In this document: positions 8,126 to 16,308 of the stretch, piece by piece
How positions within the stretch are numbered: position 1 is the first letter of the stretch
How the letters are laid out: every line of letters begins with the position of its first letter
From: JBCCGG01 sp039029395
Lineage (GTDB): Bacteria > Pseudomonadota > Alphaproteobacteria > Kiloniellales > JAKSDN01
DNA length: 64,000 nucleotides
NCBI GenBank assembly: GCA_039029395.1
Contig: JBCCGG010000026.1
Location: forward strand, 24,224 to 88,223
Direction of reading: 5' to 3'
Position numbers and translations under genes: made by a program
Notes under the pieces: model-generated
What the model saw: the letters and a program-made list of their open reading frames with translations, nothing else
What the model was told of the DNA's origin: nothing
Databases searched by the model: none

Positions 8126-9238
8126 TCAGCGGCCCAGCAGCTGCTTTATCGCGGATTGGGCCTGTGCGCCTCCAACATGCCTAATCGCGCCGGCGAGCCC
8201 CGCCGGACTGCGCGGGTTCAAGGCCATCAATCCCCAGATTTCGCGCCGCTGCGTGCACCACTCCGACTTGAACCCCTCGTCGCCGACACCGAAATCGAAC
8301 TCCGCGACCTTATCCACTTCGATTAGGTGCTCGAGCAATCTGAGGATCATGACCGTACCGACCGAAAGGTTCTTCGCGGCGGGATTGGTTGCCAGCGTTT
8401 CGTCATAGGCCATCTTGTATTGGAAGGCCGTCGTGCCGGACAGCAAGCTCAGTTGGGTCGCGACCGGCTCGTCGTCGAGATACATGATGCCGAGGCGCAG
8501 CGATCCCAGCCGCGCGCACTGTGCGATTAGGCTTGGAATGAACTCGGGGTAGGATTCGGCCTCCTTCCAGCTTCGCTCATAGACCCTCTCATAGGCGCCG
8601 ATGGCGGCCTCGAGATTGCTGTCGTCGGTGACCATCTCGTAGCGAAACCTGCCGGACTTCTCGATCTTGCGGTTCTTCCATTGCAGCGTCTTGCGGATTT
8701 TGCTCCCGCGGGCCGCCATAAAGTCCTTAAAGGTTCGGCCGGCCAGGGGCTCGAACCAGCTGGCATGCTGGAAGAACGGCTGGACGATCAGACCAGCCGA
8801 GCGAAAAGCGTCCGACATGGCTCGATAGACCCTGGAATCCGGCTCCAGCGCCTTCATGACGATCACGTCCCATCGGGGCCGTTCGGCACAGATCTCCGAC
8901 ACGACGCGCCCGACCACACGATCGACGTCGGACGACTCTGCGCCAATAATCGGCCCACCTCTCATGGTGTAGAAATTGGTGAAGCTCGAGAGCACGCGCT
9001 GGCGAATCGGACCTAAACGTGCCGGCGCCGCTCGGGCGACCAGAAGCAAGGGCGGCACGCCGGGCCCCTCCCCATCGACGCCATAGAGCCGCAGCTCGTC
9101 CCCTTCATTGCGCGTCGTTTCAATGAGCGGCCGGAACCAGGCGTCGCTATGGAAGAAGTTGATGGCACCCGCCTGCGCAAAAAGCGACCGATAGGCGTCT
9201 GGAAGCTCGTCGAGATCGTGGTAGAGGCTTACATCCAT
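8126..9238 (-). CDS. FemAB/BcsL-type GNAT acyltransferase
   Basis: A 370-residue protein of the CelD/BcsL acetyltransferase-6 type. The start is MDVSLYHDLDELP, with FFHSDAWFRPL near residue 50. A central KIRKTLQWKNRKIEKSGRF precedes the acyltransferase half, which holds RLGIMYLDDEPVATQLSLL, AYDETLATNPAAKNLSVG and FDFGVGDEGFKSEWC. Members transfer amino-acyl or acyl groups to cell-surface or polysaccharide substrates, and a subgroup travels with exosortase loci. The two genes downstream (ligase, hydrolase) point to one surface-modification function. A perfect CtrA box lies 122 bp upstream of the ATG. The exact substrate cannot be read from sequence. Confidence 0.7.
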   Translation of the reverse strand: MDVSLYHDLDELPDAYRSLFAQAGAINFFHSDAWFRPLIETTRNEGDELRLYGVDGEGPGVPPLLLVARAAPARLGPIRQRVLSSFTNFYTMRGGPIIGAESSDVDRVVGRVVSEICAERPRWDVIVMKALEPDSRVYRAMSDAFRSAGLIVQPFFQHASWFEPLAGRTFKDFMAARGSKIRKTLQWKNRKIEKSGRFRYEMVTDDSNLEAAIGAYERVYERSWKEAESYPEFIPSLIAQCARLGSLRLGIMYLDDEPVATQLSLLSGTTAFQYKMAYDETLATNPAAKNLSVGTVMILRLLEHLIEVDKVAEFDFGVGDEGFKSEWCTQRREIWGLMALNPRSPAGLAGAIRHVGGAQAQSAIKQLLGR

Positions 9239-9359
9239 CGGGCGCTCATCAAGCTACACACTAGGCCGCGCACGGGTGCCCCGGCAACGGTATGCCACCG
9301 CGATCCGGCCAGCCCTCAAGCAGAACGCCGAAAGCGGCATCTGTCTATCACACGATCGA

Positions 9360-9374
9360 TTAACCCGACATTAA
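9360..9374. promoter_or_regulatory. Perfect CtrA box upstream of the FemAB-like gene
   Basis: TTAA-CCCGACA-TTAA, followed by C, matches the full CtrA consensus TTAA-N7-TTAAC. It is placed 122 bp upstream of the acyltransferase ATG and 15 bp from the stop of the thioredoxin gene. It is the second perfect box within 1.4 kb, and the distance to the start codon is nearly the same as for the ligase box. Confidence 0.6.
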
Positions 9375-9388
9375 CCACCGCGCGGCGC

Positions 9389-9994
9389 TCACCCGCCGGT
9401 CTTGACGACCTCGGCGCCGCCCTTGCCCTCGGGAAGGTAGTAGCCGATCAAGGCGCGCGCTTCCGGGGAATCCCATTCGGCCGGGCCTTCCAGGGCGCCG
9501 ACGATTTGGCCGGCGCCATCGATCAGGAAAGTGGTCGGCAGCCCGCGCACGCCGATCTCCTGAGACAGCTTGCCGCTCCCGTCCAGATAGATGCCCATGC
9601 TCTGGAGATTGTACTCCTGGTAAAACTGCTCGACGATCGGCGCGCCGCCCCGGTCTTGGGAGGCGGCGATCACGGTCAGGCCTTGGCCGCCAAGGTCGGC
9701 CTGCAGGCGGTCGAAGTCGGGCATCTCGTAGACGCAGGGCGCGCACCAAGTGGCCCAGAAATTGAGCAGCACGACCCGGCCGGCGAAATCCTGCAGGGTG
9801 ACGGGCTGGCCGCCGGCATCGGTGAAGACTGCGCGAGGTGCTGGTCGCGGCGCCTCCAAGAGAGTAAAGTTGTCCTTGAACGGCCCGAGCAAGGGCGGCT
9901 CACCGGCGGCGCTGGGCGCTATTCCCCCGATCGGCAGGACGATCAGGGCGAGCGCCAGGACCAGCGTGGCGGCGGGGGCCTTTTTTGTGGGCAT
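9389..9994 (-). CDS. TlpA-type thiol:disulfide oxidoreductase
   Basis: A secreted or membrane-anchored thioredoxin-fold protein, 201 residues from the chosen ATG. The N-terminal hydrophobic stretch at about 8-30 is a signal anchor or signal peptide. The active site is WCAPC (Cys84 and Cys87), preceded by VVLLNFWAT, and the cis-Pro loop is GLPTTFLID. It acts in the periplasm, probably in disulfide reduction for cytochrome c maturation or envelope proteins. The 9994 start was chosen because the signal segment follows it directly; an in-frame ATG at 10027 is also possible. The gene diverges from argH, an arrangement common in this class. Confidence 0.88.
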   Translation of the reverse strand: MPTKKAPAATLVLALALIVLPIGGIAPSAAGEPPLLGPFKDNFTLLEAPRPAPRAVFTDAGGQPVTLQDFAGRVVLLNFWATWCAPCVYEMPDFDRLQADLGGQGLTVIAASQDRGGAPIVEQFYQEYNLQSMGIYLDGSGKLSQEIGVRGLPTTFLIDGAGQIVGALEGPAEWDSPEARALIGYYLPEGKGGAEVVKTGG

Positions 9995-10025
9995 GGGACG
10001 GGCGACTCCTGTTTGAAGGCGCGGC

Positions 10026-11480
10026 ATGACGGCGAAACCGAGATATGGCCACGAGCATAGCAGCGACAAGGGCCAAGGGAATTCAAAGCCTGGTGAGGGC
10101 GCTAACGTCATGTGGGGCGGGCGCTTCAGCCGGGCGCCCGACCAGGTCATGGCGCGCATCAATCCCTCGATCGACTTCGACCGCAAGCTCTATGCCCAGG
10201 ATATCGACGGCTCCCAGGCGCACTGCGCCATGCTGGTCGCCCAAGGTATCCTGAGCGCCGAGGACGGCGCCCTGATCCGCGACGGGCTGGAGCGGGTGCG
10301 CGGCGAGATCGAGGCCGGCGACTTCCCCTTCCAGAGCGCGCTGGAGGACATCCACATGAACGTCGAGGCGCGGCTCACCGAGCTGATCGGTGAGGCCGCG
10401 GGGCGCCTGCACACGGCGCGCTCGCGCAACGACCAGGTGGCGACCGACTTCCGCCTGTGGGTGCGCGCCGCGATCGACCGCTTGGATGAGGGCCTGCGCG
10501 ACCTCCAGGCCGCTCTGCTCGACCAGGCCGAGGCCCACGCCGATGCGGTCATGCCGGGCTACACCCATTTGCAGGCGGCCCAGCCGGTGACCCTGGGGCA
10601 CCACCTGATGGCCTATGTGGAGATGTTCGGGCGCGACCGGGGCCGCCTTGCCGATGCCCGGGCCCGGCTTAACGAGTGCCCCCTGGGCGCCGCGGCGCTG
10701 GCCGGCACCTCCTTCCCGATCGACCGGGAGCAGACCGCCAGCGCGCTCGGCTTCGCGCGGCCGGCGGCCAACTCGATCGACGCGGTCTCGGACCGGGACT
10801 TCGCTTTGGAGTTCCTGTCTGCCGGCGCGATCCTGGCAATCCATCTGACCCGGATCTCCGAGGAGCTGGTGATTTGGTGCAACGAGGGCTTCGGCTTCGT
10901 CGCCCTTTCCGATGCCTTCACCACCGGCAGCTCGATCATGCCCCAAAAGCGCAATCCGGACGCCGCCGAGCTGGTACGCGGCAAGGCGGGTCGCGTGGTC
11001 GGCGCGCTCTCGGGCCTGCTTTTGGTCATGAAGGGCCTGCCGCTGGCCTTCAACAAGGACATGCAGGAGGACAAGGAGCCTCTGTTCGACGCCGCCGAGA
11101 CCCTGGAGCTTTGCGTCGCCGCGACCAGCGGCATGGTGCGCGACATGACCCCGGATCGCGCCGCGCTCGAGGCTGCTACGGCACGCGGCTTCCTGACCGC
11201 GACCGATCTGGCCGACTGGCTGGTGCGGGTCGCCGGATTGCCGTTCCGTCAGGCCCACCACGTCACCGGCGCGGTGGTGCGCCAGGCGGCCGAGCAAGGC
11301 TGCGACATCGCCGAGCTGCCACTGGAGCAGCTCAAGGCTGTCGACCCGGCGATCGACGAGCGAGTCTACGAGGTGCTGACGGTAGCCAGCGCGGTCGAGA
11401 CCCGCACATCCTTCGGCGGTACCGCGCCGAGCCGGGTGCGCGAGGCGATCGCCGCGGCGCGCGGACGTTTCCTGTCATGA
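10026..11480 (+). CDS. argH: Argininosuccinate lyase
   Basis: The last step of arginine synthesis: argininosuccinate to arginine plus fumarate. The core begins MWGGRFSRAPDQVM and includes HTARSRNDQVATD and the fumarase-superfamily signature GSSIMPQKRNPD. The start at 10026 has GAAGG six bases upstream and gives 484 residues. The internal ATG at 10110 (456 residues) is the alternative, and the stretch between has less typical codon use. The stop overlaps the lipoprotein start (ATGA), and the lipoprotein overlaps lysA the same way, so the three are translationally coupled. Confidence 0.95.
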   Translation: MTAKPRYGHEHSSDKGQGNSKPGEGANVMWGGRFSRAPDQVMARINPSIDFDRKLYAQDIDGSQAHCAMLVAQGILSAEDGALIRDGLERVRGEIEAGDFPFQSALEDIHMNVEARLTELIGEAAGRLHTARSRNDQVATDFRLWVRAAIDRLDEGLRDLQAALLDQAEAHADAVMPGYTHLQAAQPVTLGHHLMAYVEMFGRDRGRLADARARLNECPLGAAALAGTSFPIDREQTASALGFARPAANSIDAVSDRDFALEFLSAGAILAIHLTRISEELVIWCNEGFGFVALSDAFTTGSSIMPQKRNPDAAELVRGKAGRVVGALSGLLLVMKGLPLAFNKDMQEDKEPLFDAAETLELCVAATSGMVRDMTPDRAALEAATARGFLTATDLADWLVRVAGLPFRQAHHVTGAVVRQAAEQGCDIAELPLEQLKAVDPAIDERVYEVLTVASAVETRTSFGGTAPSRVREAIAAARGRFLS

Positions 11481-11752
11481 CCAGGTGGGCGGTTCTCCTG
11501 GCGGCGGGCCTGGCGCTGGCGCTTTCCGGCTGCGGCAAGAAGGGCGATTTGGAGCCGCCGGAAGACGACGAGCGGGACTATACCTACCCGGCCTTCTACC
11601 CACCACCGGACACGGTCAATCCGGGGGCGCCTGAGGTGCGCGACACCAAAGAGGACCCGGCCGGCCTGGAGCTGACCGCGCCGGCGCCCTCGCTGACGCC
11701 CTTGCCGCCCGGCCGGACCTCGACCGAGACCTATGGAAGCCCGGAACCATGA
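11477..11752 (+). CDS. LptM-like small lipoprotein
   Basis: A 91-residue lipoprotein. The signal peptide ends in the lipobox LSGC with Cys19, followed by GKKGDLEPP, the short CGxKGxLxxP motif of the LptM/LppL family. LptM helps assemble the LptDE lipopolysaccharide translocon in E. coli; many bacteria keep the gene between argH and lysA, as here. The rest is Pro-rich and acidic with no further domain. Four-base overlaps (ATGA) with argH upstream and lysA downstream fix the start. Confidence 0.85.
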   Translation: MTRWAVLLAAGLALALSGCGKKGDLEPPEDDERDYTYPAFYPPPDTVNPGAPEVRDTKEDPAGLELTAPAPSLTPLPPGRTSTETYGSPEP

Positions 11753-13044
11753 GCCATTTCGACTACCGCGACGGCCAGCTCCACGCCGAGCAGGTGCCCC
11801 TGGCGGAGATCGCCGAGGCGGTCGGCACGCCGTTCTTCTGCTATTCCTCGGGCGCGCTGGAGGCCGGCTACCGGCGTTTCGCCGAGAGCTTCGCCGGGCT
11901 CGACGCGACGATTTGCTACGCGCTGAAGGCCAATGCCAATCTGGCCCTGGTCAACACCTTCGCGCGCCTGGGCGCCGGCGCCGACGTGGTCTCGGAGGGT
12001 GAGCTGCGCCGGGCTTTGCAGGCCGGCGTGCCGGCCGATCGCATCGTCTTCGCCGGGGTCGGCAAGAGCGCGGCCGAGATGACCGCGGGACTGGAGGCCG
12101 GAATTCTTCAGTTCAACGTGGAATCCCTGCCCGAGCTGGAGCTGCTCAACCAGGTTGCCGTGGCGCGCGGTCAGCGGGCCCCGGTCTCGCTGCGGGTCAA
12201 TCCGGACGTCGATGCCCGGACCCACGAAAAAATCTCCACCGGCAAGGCCGACAACAAATTCGGCATCGATATCGACCAGGCACCTGAGGCGGCCCGTCTG
12301 GCGGCCGAGTTGCCCGGCATCCGCCTGGTCGGCCTGGCGGTCCATATCGGCTCCCAATTGACCGATATCGCGCCTTACCGCGGGGCCTTCGAGCGGCTGA
12401 TCGCGCTCTACAAGGAGCTGCGCGCCGCCGGTCTGCGGCTCGAACGGCTCGATTTGGGTGGCGGCCTGGGCATCGTTTACCGGGACGAGGCGCCGCCGCC
12501 GGTCGAGGCCTACGCCCAAATGGTGCGCGAGCTGACCGGCGGCTTGGCCGCCCGGCTGATCTTCGAGCCCGGCCGTCTCTTGGTCGGCAACGCCGGCCTT
12601 CTGGTGACCCGGGTGCTCTACGTGAAGGGCTCCGGCGCCCGCAGCTTCGCCGTGGTCGACGCGGCGATGAACGATTTGATCAGACCGACGCTCTATGATG
12701 CCTGGCACGAGATCAAGCCGGTCAAGGCCCCCGAGTCGCGGGCAGACGGGCTGCTTTACGACATTGTGGGGCCGATTTGTGAAACCAGCGATACCTTTGC
12801 CAAGCAGCGTTCGCTTCCGGAAGTTGAATCTGGCGACCTGCTCGCGATATGTTCAACCGGAGCCTATGGCGCGGTCATGTCCTCGTCCTATAATATGAGG
12901 CTCTTGGCGCCGGAGGTTCTGGTGCGCGGCGCCGATCATGCGCTGGTCCGCCCCCGGCAGGATTACGACAGCCTGCTGGGACAGGACCGCTTGGCGCCTT
13001 GGCTCGATCTCGGGGTCCGCGACGCCTCGCGCGGCGCGGCCTAG
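11749..13044 (+). CDS. lysA: Diaminopimelate decarboxylase
   Basis: A PLP enzyme that decarboxylates meso-diaminopimelate to lysine. The 431-residue protein has the PLP-lysine motif CYALKANANLALV (Lys near residue 63), the glycine-rich LDLGGGLGI and EPGRLLVGNAG phosphate-binding segments, and the active-site Cys motif ICETSDTFA. Length and order match the type III decarboxylase fold. The start overlaps the lipoprotein stop by four bases. Confidence 0.96.
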   Translation: MSHFDYRDGQLHAEQVPLAEIAEAVGTPFFCYSSGALEAGYRRFAESFAGLDATICYALKANANLALVNTFARLGAGADVVSEGELRRALQAGVPADRIVFAGVGKSAAEMTAGLEAGILQFNVESLPELELLNQVAVARGQRAPVSLRVNPDVDARTHEKISTGKADNKFGIDIDQAPEAARLAAELPGIRLVGLAVHIGSQLTDIAPYRGAFERLIALYKELRAAGLRLERLDLGGGLGIVYRDEAPPPVEAYAQMVRELTGGLAARLIFEPGRLLVGNAGLLVTRVLYVKGSGARSFAVVDAAMNDLIRPTLYDAWHEIKPVKAPESRADGLLYDIVGPICETSDTFAKQRSLPEVESGDLLAICSTGAYGAVMSSSYNMRLLAPEVLVRGADHALVRPRQDYDSLLGQDRLAPWLDLGVRDASRGAA

Positions 13045-13156
13045 GGTTCAAGAGCCAGAGGCTAACAGAAGGAGACCGCGTCCCATCGCCGAGAAACAGC
13101 GCCGACGGTCGATCCTTAGCCAGGGCCAAGTAACGGCGGCCCTGCCGAGTCTCGGC

Positions 13157-15583
13157 ATGCGCCTGGGCCTGGCCCGTGCGATTCTGGTGTGGGAAGCTTT
13201 CTGGCCTGCCTTCTGGCCCACCGTGACGTTACTTGTGCTGTTCGCCGGCATCGCCCTGATGGATGTGCTGCCGCACATGCCCGGCTGGCTCCACGCCGGC
13301 CTGCTGGTGATTTGGATCGGCGCCTTGGTGGCCAGCCTGGTGTCCGGCTGGCGGCGCTTTCGGATACCCAGCCGGGAGTCGGCGGGTCTTCGTTTGGAGC
13401 AGGATTCGGACCTCGACCACCGACCGCTCATGGCGCTTGCCGACCGCCAGGTCGCCGGTACCCGGGACCCGGAGAGCGTCAAGCTGTGGCAGGCCCACCG
13501 TCGGCGCATGCTGAAATTGGCCGGCCGGCTCAGGCTCAAGCTGCCGCGCGTCGACCTGACGGTCCACGATCCTTGGGCCCTGCGCGGCGCGGTGCTGCTG
13601 ATCCTGGCGATTGGCCTGGTGGTCGGCTGGCGCGATTGGCCGACCCGCCTGGGCGCCGCGGTCCAGCCTCAGCTCGCCTTCACCGCGCCGAGCGTACCGG
13701 CCCAGGTCGACGCTTGGATCAACCCGCCGGCCTACACCGGCCTGCCGCCGCTGTTCCTCGACCCGGCCTCGGGCGAGACCATCGTGACCCCGGTCGGCAG
13801 CGTTCTCCTGGCCCAGGTCCAGGGCGGCGATGGCGTTCCCCGGGTCACGGTCGGGGAGGCGACCGAGGATTTCGGCGCACTGGCGAGCGGCGCTTATCGG
13901 ATCAGCCGCAAGCTGGATGAGGGCGATTGGTTTGCGATCTCGCAAAGCGGCGAGACTCTGGGCACCTGGGCGCTCGACCTGCAGCCCGATCAGGCGCCCA
14001 CCATCGAGCATCATGCGCCGCCCGCGCGTACCGAGCGCAGCACCTTGCGTCTGGACTACGGCGCCAGCGACGACTTCGGGGTGGAGAGCGCGAAAGCCTA
14101 CATCCGGCGCATCGATCAGGAGGGCGACCCGCCCGTGGTGCTCGACCTACCGCTTGCCTCGGTCGGCCTGCCCGCCGTCGAAGGCGTCAGCTATCACGAC
14201 CTGACGCCCCACCCCTGGGCCGGCATCGCGGTCGAGATCGAGCTAGAGGCGACCGACGCCTTGGGCCAAAGCGGGCGCAGCGAGGCGGTCCGCACGGTGC
14301 TGCCCGAGCGCATCTTCAATCACCCGGTGGCCCGTGCCCTGGTCGAGCTACGCAAGCATTTGACCCTGTCGCCCGAGGACCGGCGCACGGTGGTTCAAGC
14401 CCTATGGCGCATCAACCAGCAACCGGAGCACTATTTCGACGATCTCGTGGTCTACATGTCGATCCGCAGCGCCGAGCGCCGGCTGATTCACGACAAGACC
14501 GAGGATGCGGTGCCCGAGGTCCAGGAGCTTCTGTGGCGCACCGCGCTGCACATCGAGGAAGGTGAGCTGGCCCTGGCGGAGCGCGAGATGCGCAAGCTTC
14601 AGGAAGAGCTGATGCGGGCGCTCGCTGAGGGCGCCTCCGACGAAGAGATCGAGCAGCTCATGGACCAGCTGCAGGACGCGCTCAACCGCTATCTGGAGGC
14701 GCTGGCCGAGCAAATGCGCGAGCAGCTTGCCGAAGGCGGCGAGTTCGAGGCGCTGCCCGAGGGCGCCGAGATGATCGAGGGCAGCGAGCTGCAGGAGATG
14801 CTCGATCGGGCCCGCGAGCTAGCGCGCAGCGGCGCCCGGGATGCGGCCCGCGAGATGCTGTCCCAGCTCCAGAACATCCTTGAGAACATGCGCATGAACC
14901 CGATGGCTCAGCAGATGGGCCAGCAGGGCCGCGAGGCCATGGAGATGCTGCGTCAGCTCGAGGACCTGGTGCGCAATCAGCAGGAACTACTGGACCGCAC
15001 CTTCCAGCGCTCCCAGCAGGGCGACGCCCAAAGCCAAATGCAGGGCGAAGGCCAGTCAAGCCGGCCCGGTCAGGGCGGCCAGGAGCAGCGCCAACCCTAC
15101 GACGGCGACGCCATGGCGCAGGAGGACATGCGCCAGCAGCTCGGCGAGCTGATGCAGCGCCTGGCCGAGGCCCTGGGCGACATCCCCCGGCCCTTGGGCC
15201 GCGCCGAGCAGGCCATGCGCAGCGCCCGGGACTCGCTCCAAGCAAACCGGCCGGGCGAGGCGCTCGATCCCCAGGGCCGGGCGCTCGATCAGCTGCAACA
15301 GGGCATGCAGGCCATGGTCGACCGTTTCATGGAGCGGCTCAGCCAGAACCCCAACCAGCAGGGCACCGGCCAAGTGGGCTCGCCGTTCCAGCGCGGTCAA
15401 GATCCTCTGGGCCGGGATTCTGGTGCGCCGGGCATGGAGGCCCTGGAAGGGGTTCAGATCCCCGACGAGATGGAGCTGCGTCGGGCCGGCGATATCCTGA
15501 ACGAGCTGCGCCGGCGCCGGGGCGAGCGCCACCGCCCGACCATCGAGCTAGAGTACATCGACCGGCTATTGCGGCAATTCTGA
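13157..15583 (+). CDS. TIGR02302/DUF4175-like membrane protein
   Basis: A large envelope protein of unknown function, 808 residues from the ATG used here. It has transmembrane helices near the N-terminus (two within about residues 20-70, a third near 145), an extracytoplasmic domain, then a long Glu/Gln/Met-rich coiled-coil region (from about 440) with QQMGQQGREAMEML and similar low-complexity runs, and a short conserved tail EYIDRLLRQF. It follows lysA as in many Alphaproteobacteria. The start is uncertain. No ATG, GTG or TTG lies behind the good AAGGAG at 13069-13074, whereas an in-frame ATC sits 10 bases after it at 13085; the ATG at 13157 is the conservative choice. Confidence 0.82.
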   Translation: MRLGLARAILVWEAFWPAFWPTVTLLVLFAGIALMDVLPHMPGWLHAGLLVIWIGALVASLVSGWRRFRIPSRESAGLRLEQDSDLDHRPLMALADRQVAGTRDPESVKLWQAHRRRMLKLAGRLRLKLPRVDLTVHDPWALRGAVLLILAIGLVVGWRDWPTRLGAAVQPQLAFTAPSVPAQVDAWINPPAYTGLPPLFLDPASGETIVTPVGSVLLAQVQGGDGVPRVTVGEATEDFGALASGAYRISRKLDEGDWFAISQSGETLGTWALDLQPDQAPTIEHHAPPARTERSTLRLDYGASDDFGVESAKAYIRRIDQEGDPPVVLDLPLASVGLPAVEGVSYHDLTPHPWAGIAVEIELEATDALGQSGRSEAVRTVLPERIFNHPVARALVELRKHLTLSPEDRRTVVQALWRINQQPEHYFDDLVVYMSIRSAERRLIHDKTEDAVPEVQELLWRTALHIEEGELALAEREMRKLQEELMRALAEGASDEEIEQLMDQLQDALNRYLEALAEQMREQLAEGGEFEALPEGAEMIEGSELQEMLDRARELARSGARDAAREMLSQLQNILENMRMNPMAQQMGQQGREAMEMLRQLEDLVRNQQELLDRTFQRSQQGDAQSQMQGEGQSSRPGQGGQEQRQPYDGDAMAQEDMRQQLGELMQRLAEALGDIPRPLGRAEQAMRSARDSLQANRPGEALDPQGRALDQLQQGMQAMVDRFMERLSQNPNQQGTGQVGSPFQRGQDPLGRDSGAPGMEALEGVQIPDEMELRRAGDILNELRRRRGERHRPTIELEYIDRLLRQF

Positions 15584-15727
15584 CTTCGGCGTCTTCTCGG
15601 GCGGTGCTTCAGGTGGTCGCTTGCGCGGCGGCGAGGCGATCAGCTTGAGCCACTGGTCAGCCGGCAAGAGGCCCGGAATCTCGCAAGGCCGGAAGGGTAT
15701 CAGCGTGGCTGCCGGTCGTTTTCCCAT
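15566..15727 (-). CDS. Small hypothetical protein (53 aa)
   Basis: An open frame of 53 codons starting MGKRPAATLIPFRPC and containing LLPADQWLKLIA, with a Pro/Lys-rich tail. AAGG lies eight bases before the ATG. It is antisense to the last 18 bp of the TIGR02302-like gene and occupies an otherwise empty 200-bp gap upstream of no other gene. Third positions are mostly G or C, as in neighbours. I do not recognise the family, and it may be a chance frame. Confidence 0.35.
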   Translation of the reverse strand: MGKRPAATLIPFRPCEIPGLLPADQWLKLIASPPRKRPPEAPPEKTPKSELPQ

Positions 15728-15787
15728 GACTCGAGCCTTGTAAACTGAGTGTCCGACAGCGGTTGAAGACCGCTAGCCGGCAGGGCG

Positions 15788-16174
15788 TCAAGCGTCGAGC
15801 TGGCGGCCGAAGCCCTCTTCCTGGAGGGTCTCCTCGGCGGCTTGGCAGATCTCTTTCAAGGTGAAGGGCTTGGTGACCACCCGGCAGACCAGCTCGTCGA
15901 TCGAATGGGCGCGCTCGCGGGCCGCCGAATAGCCGGTCATCAAGAGCACCGGCAGGGTCGGGTGCTGGCGGGCGACCTTGAGCGCTAGGCCGATGCCGTC
16001 GAGTCCGGGCATCACGATGTCGGTGATCAGGAGGTCGTAGGCCTTGCCATCGAGCGCTTCCAGGGCTTGCAGCCCGTCGCCGACCGAGATTACGTCGTGC
16101 CCTTTGTAGGATAGGGCACGGGTAACGAAGTTCTGAACCGCCATATCGTCTTCGGCAATCAGAATGCGCGCCAT
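15788..16174 (-). CDS. CpdR-like single-domain response regulator
   Basis: A 128-residue stand-alone receiver domain. The acidic pocket is EDD at 8-10, the phospho-acceptor is Asp52 in LLITDIVMPG, the conserved Thr80 is in LLMTGYS and Lys102 is in VVTKPF. The sequence closely follows CpdR, which in Caulobacter switches ClpXP-mediated degradation of CtrA and other cell-cycle proteins. The ATG at 16174 starts the usual MARILIAEDD; an upstream GTG-type extension would add residues not seen in the family. A near-consensus CtrA half-site pair lies 84 bp upstream (16258-16272). Confidence 0.8.
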   Translation of the reverse strand: MARILIAEDDMAVQNFVTRALSYKGHDVISVGDGLQALEALDGKAYDLLITDIVMPGLDGIGLALKVARQHPTLPVLLMTGYSAARERAHSIDELVCRVVTKPFTLKEICQAAEETLQEEGFGRQLDA

Positions 16175-16308
16175 CTCCACCGTCCGTTGCCTGTCAGATC
16201 CCAAAGCGCATCGAATGCGATGCACAATCGAGTGGAATTAAGGCTAAGGCCGACCGATTAACGATTCATGAACCAAGCCTAATATTTTCAAAAAATCCGT
16301 GACAAGGC

